Shown here: positions 1 through 6,426 of the stretch, piece after piece
Numbering within the stretch: the first letter of the stretch is position 1
Layout: each line of letters opens with the position of its first letter
From: UBA4661 sp002405405
GTDB lineage: Bacteria; Bacteroidota; Ignavibacteria; Kapaibacteriales; UBA4661
Assembly (NCBI GenBank): GCA_036847245.1
Contig: DAIUAL010000193.1
Coordinates: 1-6,711, forward strand
Length of the DNA: 6,711 nt
Direction of reading: 5' to 3'
Translations under genes and position numbers: made by a program
Notes under the pieces: generated by a model
What the model saw: only the letters and a program-made list of their open reading frames with translations
What the model was told of the DNA's origin: nothing
Database searches by the model: none

Positions 1-331
<331 letters not shown>

Positions 332-690
332 CTGTTAAAATTACTTCTAACGTTTTTTTTGAGTTTGATTCTTTGTTTATCGTCGCGCTAACTGCAAACT
401 CTCGCCTGCACTTAACACAACAACTGCATCCTGAACTCTTTCACTGCTGACTGTCTCTTTCATATCTCTACGAAGAAACTTCTCAACTTTAATTACTGTG
501 TGTTTTATCCTGTGTACTTCTATCGCTTACCTCTTTTCCAACCTTACTCTTTTCTCACTCTACTTCTTTTCTCTCTATCCTCTTGCTTTTTCTGTTTTCA
601 AGGAACTTCTTCGCTAAAGAGCTTTTTCCACTTACGACTTCCTGCGTACATATTTGCTTTCGCCTCTTGTAACGCCCCCGTTCGTAAAGG
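332..690 (-). other. Transcribed leader of the rRNA operon (no gene)
   Basis: This stretch lies between the predicted transcription start (about 690) and the mature 16S 5' end (about 331). It should be the pre-rRNA leader that is removed during 16S maturation. It contains a boxA-like element (612-623) and a strongly purine-rich tract in the transcript: on the plus strand 61 of the 70 bases at 531-600 are pyrimidines. A long open frame crosses part of it on the plus strand (500-997), but its low-complexity F/S/L-rich translation looks like a by-product of the T/C-rich strand, and it overlaps the rluD 3' end antisense. I see no protein or tRNA gene here. The RNase III processing stem cannot be tested because the 3' side of the 16S gene is not in the window. 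Confidence 0.7.
612..623 (-). promoter_or_regulatory. boxA-like antitermination site in rRNA leader
   Basis: The minus strand reads AGCTCTTTAGCG, which matches the E. coli rrn boxA TGCTCTTTAACA at 9 of 12 positions, including the uninterrupted core GCTCTTTA. It would lie roughly 70 nt into the leader transcript. In characterised rRNA operons boxA RNA recruits NusB-S10 and the antitermination complex that protects untranslated rRNA from Rho. That role here is inferred from motif and position; no boxB-like hairpin was identified. Confidence 0.5.
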
Positions 691-695
691 GACTG

Positions 696-727
696 CAAAC
701 ATACGGCAACCTTATCCTCTACGCAAA
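696..727 (-). promoter_or_regulatory. Bacteroidota-type -33/-7 promoter of the rRNA operon
   Basis: On the minus strand TTTG (724-727) is followed by a 20-bp spacer and TATGTTTG (696-703). This fits the Bacteroidota primary-sigma consensus TTTG, 19-21 bp, TAnnTTTG with no mismatch. Transcription would start about 690 and run leftward through the leader into 16S. Position between rluD and 16S, correct orientation and the A-tracts just upstream all agree. A sigma-70 type TTGACA/TATAAT pair was not seen at this position. Confidence 0.75.
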
Positions 728-748
728 TTTTTTTTTACATTTTTTTTG
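728..748 (-). promoter_or_regulatory. UP-element-like A-tracts upstream of rRNA promoter
   Basis: Directly upstream of the -33 element the minus strand carries runs of eight and nine adenines separated by TGT (plus-strand T-runs at 740-747 and 728-736). Their centres are about 11 bp apart, close to one helical turn, so they should bend the DNA in phase. This is the usual place for an UP element contacted by the RNA polymerase alpha C-terminal domain, and strong rRNA promoters often have one. The function is inferred from position and composition. Confidence 0.5.
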
Positions 749-848
749 AATACATCGTTTCAACAAAGACTTGAACTTTATGCTGCTATACAACACCAAC
801 AGTCTGCAAAGCAAGCAATACCAATACTCTCAGGGCACTTATACTTCT

Positions 849-1955
849 TCAAGACACCTCTTGTAATTCACGAATTTTCTCAACTAAATTTTTCATATCC
901 TCCGCTAATTCAGAGTCAAACTGCATCCATACACCTGTTCGCGGATGGAAAAAACCCAGTGTTTTTGCATGAAGTGCTTGTCGTTGAAAATTGTTAAGCA
1001 ACTTCTGTGCAGCTGTGCGAAATACGGAATTGTGACCACCGTACAATACAGCACCGCCACCATATTGCGGATCGCCGAAGAGTGCGTGTTTTTGCCATGC
1101 ACAGTGTACTCGTATCTGGTGTGTTCGCCCTGTATGTAGCTTTAATCGAAGAAGTGTACAGTAAGGAAAACGCTCAACCACATGATACTCTGTCAGCGCG
1201 TGTTTGCCACCTTTTTCAACAACCTGAAAAAGCTTACGATCACGTGTCGAACGAGCAAGATTACCTTCGATCATACCATGATCATCCATCATTTGCCCCC
1301 ACACTAAGGCGCGGTATTCTCGCTCTACTACCCGATCAGCAAATTGTTTGGCAAGCACTGCGTGGTAATCCGCATTTTTTGATACAACCATCAACCCAGA
1401 AGTATCCATATCCAAACGATGAACAATTCCGGGTCGTATCTCTGCGCTTCTGAAGAAGTCATCTTCGCTGGCTAATGCGCCATCATCACCCTCTTTTTCT
1501 CCCTCCGCCGAATCATCTTCATCATCACTTTCAAGAGCGATAAGTCGTGCTTCACGTTCTCCGAGATGCCACAGAACCGCATTAACCAATGTGCCATAAC
1601 GATTTCCAAATCCCGGATGCACAACCATTCCAGCAGGTTTATTGACTACCATTACGACATCGTCTTCGTACACAATCTCCAGCGGAATATCTTCGGGTAT
1701 CAACTCCATTGGTGGTGGCTTCATCACAGTGCAAACAATAATATCTCCAGGCTGAATTTTTCGACTGGCTTTAGCGATAGCGCCATTAACAACAACATGA
1801 CCTGCATCGATTGCACGCTGCACCTTTGTACGTGTTGCATTAGCAATCATTTGCGTCAAATAATGATCTATTCGTTGTGGCACTTGCCCTTTTGCAACAA
1901 GAAATTCGTACCGATGCTCAATTTTATCGGGATAATGATTCTTTCCTTCTGCCAT
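849..1955 (-). CDS. rluD: RluD-family 23S rRNA pseudouridine synthase
   Basis: The product (368 aa) should isomerise specific uridines in 23S rRNA to pseudouridine during large-subunit assembly in the cytoplasm. An S4-like RNA-binding domain spans roughly residues 25-72 (VPQRIDHYLTQ, then VVVNG). The RluA/RluD catalytic domain follows, with VNKPAGMVVHPG near 104-115, the signature HRLDMDTSGL at 179-188 (Asp182 is the expected nucleophile) and the conserved LHTGRTHQIRVH. The start is set at the ATG at 1955 because the minus strand has AAGGAAG five bases before it and the S4 domain begins soon after; 45 further in-frame codons upstream (to 2090) look non-coding. An acidic insert of about 39 residues (134-172, rich in D/E) sits just before the catalytic motif and is not usual for the family. 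The gene points toward the rRNA operon, whose promoter starts about 120 bp beyond its stop. The choice of RluD over RluC or another paralogue rests on the S4 plus catalytic layout and is not certain. Confidence 0.93.
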   Translation of the reverse strand: MAEGKNHYPDKIEHRYEFLVAKGQVPQRIDHYLTQMIANATRTKVQRAIDAGHVVVNGAIAKASRKIQPGDIIVCTVMKPPPMELIPEDIPLEIVYEDDVVMVVNKPAGMVVHPGFGNRYGTLVNAVLWHLGEREARLIALESDDEDDSAEGEKEGDDGALASEDDFFRSAEIRPGIVHRLDMDTSGLMVVSKNADYHAVLAKQFADRVVEREYRALVWGQMMDDHGMIEGNLARSTRDRKLFQVVEKGGKHALTEYHVVERFPYCTLLRLKLHTGRTHQIRVHCAWQKHALFGDPQYGGGAVLYGGHNSVFRTAAQKLLNNFQRQALHAKTLGFFHPRTGVWMQFDSELAEDMKNLVEKIRELQEVS

Positions 1956-1960
1956 CGTGT

Positions 1961-1967
1961 CTTCCTT
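1961..1967 (-). promoter_or_regulatory. Ribosome binding site of rluD
   Basis: AAGGAAG on the minus strand lies five bases upstream of the ATG at 1955. It decides the start of rluD against the longer open frame that reaches 2090. It is one of only two clear Shine-Dalgarno-like sequences in the window. Confidence 0.6.
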
Positions 1968-2208
1968 TCCAACTAACCATATACAATTCATACCATACTC
2001 GATGATACGTATGCTATTTATGCAAAACAAAAAATACTGATCTTTTGACCAACGCGCTAACAGACAACGCTTTACTCGGCATAAATGCATATAATTTCAA
2101 TTTCGCTATTGTGCATGTCGTGCCATCCACGTAATATGCGAACCAACAGGTCTTCACTTGCATTGATATCCATCAATCACCTTCATGTTTCATTTTTTTA
2201 ATTAACTC

Positions 2209-3615
2209 ATGAATAATCTGAAAATCGGTGCACGCCTTGCCCTGCTGATTTCATGCGCTGTGGCTATTCTAGGCGTTATTGCCTTCACCAGTCTTTCCAA
2301 TTTCAGTGCTTCACACCAAGCATTCAGCGATGTCTATAATGAGCGCCTCATTCCACTTGAACAGCTCAAATTAATCTCTGATAATTTCGGCGTTAATATT
2401 GTCAATACCGCCGAAAAGGTTCGCTCCGGTGTGATGACTTTTGAGGAAGGTATCAGCGCACTTTCTCAAGGAAAAACTCGCATCGATTCGCTCTGGAAAA
2501 TGTATGCGAAAAGTCAGTCAGATCCACAAGAAACTCAACTCAAAGAAAAAGCAACTCGACTTATTACTCCTGCTTTGCAATCGGTAGATACGCTCTCAGC
2601 TATTTTCAAACGTCAAGACTATATTGAAGTACAACAATTTGTGCGTGATACATTAGCAGGTTCATTTAATCCGATTATTACGACGCTGAACGAACTCATT
2701 ACCTATCAATTGCGTGTAGCAAATGTTGAGTATCGCAAAAGTGATGAGTCTTTCATATCAACACGTCAAACAAGCATCATCATCATAGCTCTTGGCATTA
2801 CCATTCTACTTGTTATCGGCTTCATTATCGTGCGTAGCATCACAACGCCTGTCAATAATCTAGCCAATGCTTCCAATAACTTGAAAGAAGGAAAAATTGA
2901 ATCTCGAGCAACTGTTTTCGGTACAGATGAAATAGCATCGCTCGCTACTACGTTCAATGCAATGGCCTCATCGCAAGAAGAATATATCAAACTGGTTGAA
3001 GAAGGTCATAAAACAATGGAAGCTTCTAACGAACGCTTGCAAGTTCAGATTATGACACTCGAAGAGCAACGCCGTACTATTGATGCTCAAAACGCCATGA
3101 TTGTCCATATCACTGATTTGGTAGAAAATGTTCATCAGACACAAGATGATATGTATGAAAATCTTCTTACAACCATGAAAGCTGTTACCAAGACGATGGC
3201 TCAAACATTGGGCGTAGAACGTGTTGGTTTATGGGAATACGAAGAAGACAAGCACCATCTACGGTGCGTGCAGATGTATGACAAAGAGCAAGATCAGTTC
3301 ATGCAAGGTAATACAATCACTGAAGAATTAGCGCCGGCATACCTCAAAGCACTGAAAAGCAATCGCAATGTTGTAGCGGAGAATGTGTACGAAAATCTTG
3401 ACACACGCGAACTCTACGAAAACTATCTTGAGAAAGACGATATATTTGCTCTGCTTTCTCGCCCTATCTGGGGTAATGGTCGTTTACGTGCCGCCATTGT
3501 GTGCGAATCCAAAACACCCGATAAAGACTGGAAACCCGAATTGGTTGATTTTGTCAGTACCGCCGATAGTATCATTACCATCGCATATGGCGTTGCCGGG
3601 AATGCAAAACCTTGA
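2209..3615 (+). CDS. Membrane sensor: four-helix-like region, HAMP and GAF, no output domain
   Basis: The 468-aa protein has the front half of a chemoreceptor or sensor kinase. A first membrane helix spans about residues 7-29. A mainly helical extracytoplasmic region of about 155 residues resembles the four-helix-bundle ligand domain of methyl-accepting proteins. A second membrane helix (about 188-208, rich in Ile/Leu/Val) leads into a HAMP domain (about 209-261) with the conserved Pro214 and the GTDEIASLATTFNAM motif. A charged coiled-coil linker follows (about 262-310), then a GAF-like domain (about 315-462, LGVERVGLWEY and later LLSRPIWGNGRLRAAIV). The protein then stops. No histidine kinase, GGDEF, cyclase, phosphatase or MCP signalling domain is present, and none is readable in the 109 bp before recA. 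Ligand and partner are unknown. It may signal through a separate protein by its GAF domain, or be a degraded or truncated sensor. The ATG at 2209 is followed at once by a typical short cytoplasmic N-terminus and TM1. No Shine-Dalgarno sequence is visible. Confidence 0.85.
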   Translation: MNNLKIGARLALLISCAVAILGVIAFTSLSNFSASHQAFSDVYNERLIPLEQLKLISDNFGVNIVNTAEKVRSGVMTFEEGISALSQGKTRIDSLWKMYAKSQSDPQETQLKEKATRLITPALQSVDTLSAIFKRQDYIEVQQFVRDTLAGSFNPIITTLNELITYQLRVANVEYRKSDESFISTRQTSIIIIALGITILLVIGFIIVRSITTPVNNLANASNNLKEGKIESRATVFGTDEIASLATTFNAMASSQEEYIKLVEEGHKTMEASNERLQVQIMTLEEQRRTIDAQNAMIVHITDLVENVHQTQDDMYENLLTTMKAVTKTMAQTLGVERVGLWEYEEDKHHLRCVQMYDKEQDQFMQGNTITEELAPAYLKALKSNRNVVAENVYENLDTRELYENYLEKDDIFALLSRPIWGNGRLRAAIVCESKTPDKDWKPELVDFVSTADSIITIAYGVAGNAKP

Positions 3616-3647
3616 GATTCTCTTTGTAATAATGTTCTCTGTAAGCC

Positions 3648-3661
3648 GTTGACGTATCAAC
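3648..3661. repeat. Short inverted repeat upstream of recA
   Basis: GTTGA-CGTA-TCAAC forms a 5-bp inverted repeat with a 4-bp centre, 64 bp before the recA ATG. A smaller palindrome, AACAATGTT, overlaps its right end (3659-3667). The position suits an operator, for example for LexA if recA is SOS-controlled. A T-rich stretch follows, so a weak terminator for the upstream sensor gene is also possible. It does not match the E. coli or B. subtilis LexA boxes, so no regulator is assigned. Confidence 0.3.
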
Positions 3662-3724
3662 AATGTTTATTATTCTTCCTTCATAGTTTAGTTGTTTGTT
3701 TAACGTTTTGTAGTGGTTTATATC

Positions 3725-4801
3725 ATGGCTGAAACACGTTCAAAAAAAGAAAAAGAGAAAGAAAAAGATGATCCGCTTGCCGGACGGAGAAAAGCATTAG
3801 AGCAAGCATTAGAACAGATTGAGAAATCGCATGGAAAGGGCTCGATCATGCGCCTTTCCGAGCGTCCTGCACAAAATATCGAAGTCATTCCAACGGGCTG
3901 TATAGCGCTTGATGCCGCCATCGGAGCAGGTGGTATTCCCCGTGGTCGAATCACGGAGATTTTCGGACCTGAATCTTCCGGCAAAACCACTGTATGCTTG
4001 CACACCATAGCACAAGCACAGAAAAATGGTGGGCTTGCCGCATTTATCGATACCGAACATGCTCTTGACACAGTCTATGCTCAACACTTGGGCGTTGACC
4101 TTCACAATCTTTTGCTGTCGCAACCCGAATTCGGTGAGCAAGCGCTCGACATCGTTGAAACACTTGTTCGGAGTGGTGCTGTTGATTTAGTCATCATTGA
4201 CTCTGTTGCGGCACTGATACCTCGTGTAGAGCTTGAGGGTGAAATGGGTGAAACACAAGTCGGCTCACAAGCGCGCTTGATGTCGCTTGCCATGCGTAAA
4301 CTCAATGGTTCCATTGGAAAATCCAATACTGCTGTGATTTTTACCAATCAACTCCGCGCAAAAATCAACAGCATGGGATACGGTCCGAATGAAACAACAA
4401 CGGGTGGTAATGCTCTAAAGTTTTATGCGTCACTGCGCTTAGATGTTCGCAAAACGGAAACTGTAAAGTCGGGTGAGGACATCATCGGTAATCGCGTAAA
4501 AGTTAAATGCGTGAAAAATAAAATTGCTCCTCCTTTCAAAGTGGCAGAGTTTGAAATCGTTTAACCTACGGGTATTTCACGCACAGGTGAATTGATTGAC
4601 TTTGGTATCGACTTCAAATTTATTACCAAGAGTGGATCATGGCTTGCTTTTGGCGACCATCGTGCGCAAGGACGCGAAGGTATGCGGGAATACTTGAAAG
4701 AAAATCCTGATGCTGCACAAGAACTTGAAGCAAAAATTCTTGCTAAGCTTCATACCGATCCCGATGCAATTCCTATTGTACCTCCGGACAAAGATGAGTA
4801 A
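3725..4801 (+). pseudogene. recA: recA recombinase, interrupted by an in-frame TAA at codon 280
   Basis: RecA forms filaments on single-stranded DNA and drives strand exchange and SOS induction. Visible motifs are Walker A GPESSGKT (residues 81-88), the catalytic Glu in DTEHALD (Glu111, E. coli Glu96), Walker B LVIIDSVAAL, and the L2 loop ending in ETTTGGNALKFYASLRLD. The ATG at 3725 is preferred; an in-frame GTG at 3713 would add four residues (MVYI) not typical of RecA. The open frame ends at TAA 4562-4564 after KVAEFEIV, where RecA proteins have a conserved Tyr (E. coli Tyr264). The same frame resumes at once with PTGISRTGELIDFG and continues as a normal RecA C-terminal region to the stop at 4799-4801. 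Read through, the product would be 357 residues, a normal length. The truncated protein (279 aa) would lose the C-terminal domain. Residues 6-15 are a Lys/Glu-rich stretch. The gene ends in a strong terminator region and appears to be transcribed alone. recA identity is certain; whether the break is real or a sequence error is not. Confidence 0.93.
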
Positions 4802-4825
4802 TACTTAAAAAGCTGATTTGTCCTC

Positions 4826-4846
4826 GACAATAAATAACTTATTGTC
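4826..4846 (+). terminator. Hairpin after recA, probable first terminator
   Basis: GACAATAA and TTATTGTC form a perfect 8-bp stem around a 5-nt loop, 24 bp after the recA stop. The tail is T-rich but interrupted (CGTTTTCTTTT). The stem is AT-rich, so alone it would be a modest intrinsic terminator. It lies directly before a stronger one. Confidence 0.5.
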
Positions 4847-4858
4847 CGTTTTCTTTTC

Positions 4859-4893
4859 CCCCTGAACAAAGCCATATTCAGGGGAATTTTTTT
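4859..4893 (+). terminator. Rho-independent terminator after recA
   Basis: CCCCTGAA (4859-4866) and TTCAGGGG (4877-4884) form a perfect 8-bp GC-containing stem with a 10-nt loop. AA and a run of seven T follow. There is no T-run on the minus-strand side, so it acts only on rightward transcription. It separates recA from the cyclase gene, which must then have its own promoter in 4894-5047; no convincing promoter match was found there. Confidence 0.85.
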
Positions 4894-5047
4894 GTTATCT
4901 TTCGACTTTACACGTGCTTCATCAATGACTCTATTGTACTGAGTATTTACAGTCTATAGCATACACTGCACAATGATCGTTACCCGTCGGTTTCCTCATC
5001 ACATACAGTGTTTGTTCCACACGGTACTTTTCTCTCATATTGTATTT

Positions 5048-6397
5048 ATGCGCTTTACTCTTGGCAAAAAAATATCGCTGTCCTTCCTTGCCATTATTGC
5101 CACGCTCACAGGCTTTTTATTTTGGTATTTCCCCAATGTACAAGAGCGCAATCTTTTCTCTTCTTATGCTCGCGAAACAGAGTCAGTAGCTGAAACCGTT
5201 GCTCTTGGAGTCTCAATTGGGTTTAACAATGATGATTTTGCAGGCACACAACGCGCTATTGATTATGCCAAAATGATCCCCGGTTTCGAGTTTGTTGTGA
5301 TTGTCAATAATGGTGAAACGATCGCTGCATATCCCGAAGATTTTGTATTCAATAGCACTGTTGAAACCAACACCAATTTTGTTGTTCGTAAAGCATCTGT
5401 AGTTGCCAAACCATTTTCAGGAACAACACAAGCAGTCGTCGGGCGCAATCTTTTACCTGTACAAGACCGTACCAACGATCTCCGACGCACAGCATTATGG
5501 TGGGCATTAGGTTTTTTAGCCTTTGGCGGACTCATGGGTATGATTGCCGGTTTCTTTGCTTCGCGACCGGTACTCTCGCTTCAACGTATTATGTATCAAG
5601 TCGGCGAGGGCGATTTGAATGTAAAAATTCCTAAAATCGGTAATGATGAAGTTGGCGACTTAGCTCGCATTTTCGACAAAATGCTTTCTAATATCCGTAG
5701 TTCACAGTATCACCTTGCTCAAGCTAATATCGAATTGCAACAATCGAATGACATCATTTTTCAAGAACGTGAAAAATCCGAACAACTCTTGCTCAACATG
5801 ATGCCTCCGGCAATTGCACACCGCTTAAAACAAGGAGAATCGGTCATTGCTGACAGTTACGAAAGCGTGAGTATTCTTTTCATTGATTTAGTTGGCTTTA
5901 CCGAACTCAGCGGACGTAGTTCGCCTGAGGAAGTCATTGTTATTCTCAATGCGGTATTCTCTACCTTCGATGAAATTGCCGAAGCATGTGGCTTAGAAAA
6001 AATCAAAACCATCGGTGATGCGTACATGGTCGTTGCAGGATTGCCTGAATGGAAACCTGATCATGCCAAACGTGCCGCAACAATGGCACTGCGTGTGCGC
6101 GATGCTATTCTACTTCTCAATCAACACCTAAACACCAACTTACAAGTGCGTATTGGTGTACATATCGGCAGTGTGGTTGCCGGTGTTATTGGCACAAAAA
6201 AATATGCGTACGATTTGTGGGGTGATGCTGTGAATATAGCATCACGTATGGAGTCGCATGGCTCGCCCGGGCGCGTTCATTGCAGTGAGTCGGTATATCA
6301 GCATTTGCAAAAAGATTTTGTTTTTACAGATCGTGGTATGATGCACATCAAAGGCAAAGGCGATATGCAAACATACTTTCTTGAATCCCCTGTGTAA
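5048..6397 (+). CDS. Membrane-bound class III adenylate cyclase with HAMP domain
   Basis: The 449-aa product should make cAMP from ATP in response to an external or membrane signal. The order is TM1 (about 7-28), an extracytoplasmic sensor of about 115 residues resembling CHASE8/Cache-like domains (weak assignment), TM2 (about 149-171), HAMP (about 171-222, with GNDEVGDLARIFDKML), a coiled-coil linker, and the cyclase domain (about 270-449). Both metal-binding aspartates are present (Asp280 in FIDLVGFT, Asp324 in IGDAYM). The base-selecting pair is Lys320 (EKIKTIGD) and Asp389 (YDLWGD), the adenylate rather than guanylate pattern. The transition-state Asn396 and Arg400 (VNIASR) and the KGKGDM motif near the C-terminus are intact. 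A single chain has every catalytic residue, so it should act as a homodimer. The ATG at 5048 is preferred because MRFTLGKKISLSFL is a typical lead into TM1; an in-frame ATG at 4973 would add 25 residues of unlikely sequence. The SUI1-family gene follows after 29 bp and may be co-transcribed. Confidence 0.93.
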   Translation: MRFTLGKKISLSFLAIIATLTGFLFWYFPNVQERNLFSSYARETESVAETVALGVSIGFNNDDFAGTQRAIDYAKMIPGFEFVVIVNNGETIAAYPEDFVFNSTVETNTNFVVRKASVVAKPFSGTTQAVVGRNLLPVQDRTNDLRRTALWWALGFLAFGGLMGMIAGFFASRPVLSLQRIMYQVGEGDLNVKIPKIGNDEVGDLARIFDKMLSNIRSSQYHLAQANIELQQSNDIIFQEREKSEQLLLNMMPPAIAHRLKQGESVIADSYESVSILFIDLVGFTELSGRSSPEEVIVILNAVFSTFDEIAEACGLEKIKTIGDAYMVVAGLPEWKPDHAKRAATMALRVRDAILLLNQHLNTNLQVRIGVHIGSVVAGVIGTKKYAYDLWGDAVNIASRMESHGSPGRVHCSESVYQHLQKDFVFTDRGMMHIKGKGDMQTYFLESPV

Positions 6398-6416
6398 ATC
6401 TGTTGTTTCGTTTTTT

Positions 6417-6420
6417 AGGA
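6417..6420 (+). promoter_or_regulatory. Ribosome binding site of the SUI1-family gene
   Basis: AGGA lies six bases before the ATG at 6427, in an otherwise T-rich spacer after the cyclase stop. It supports that start codon. Confidence 0.5.
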
Positions 6421-6426
6421 CTGCGT

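Noticed and set aside
500..997. 165-codon plus-strand open frame across the rRNA leader and the rluD 3' end
   Set aside because: The translation is F/S/L-rich low complexity caused by the pyrimidine-rich strand, it overlaps the rRNA promoter and rluD antisense, and it has no recognisable domain or ribosome binding site.
1007..1976. Plus-strand open frames opposite rluD (1007-1453 and 1566-1976)
   Set aside because: They are antisense to a well-supported RluD-family coding region and show no domain of their own.
1956..2090. Extended rluD start at 2090
   Set aside because: The extra 45 codons have no S4-family similarity, while the ATG at 1955 has AAGGAAG at proper spacing.
2150..2195. Possible -33/-7 promoter for the sensor gene (TTG near 2158, CATGTTTC near 2184)
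   Set aside because: The -7 part has two mismatches and the spacer is 23 bp, outside the usual 19-21 bp.
4561..4575. Programmed frameshift or intron/intein scar at the recA stop
   Set aside because: The frame is unchanged on both sides and no sequence is inserted, so a frameshift or splicing element is not needed to explain the break.
4592..4801. Separate small gene starting at TTG 4592
   Set aside because: It is in frame with recA and encodes the RecA C-terminal region; there is no ribosome binding site before the TTG, so it is the distal part of the interrupted recA.
4973..5047. Longer N-terminus for the adenylate cyclase from the ATG at 4973
   Set aside because: The 25 extra residues look unlike a coding sequence or signal peptide, and the ATG at 5048 gives the usual short cytoplasmic lead before TM1.
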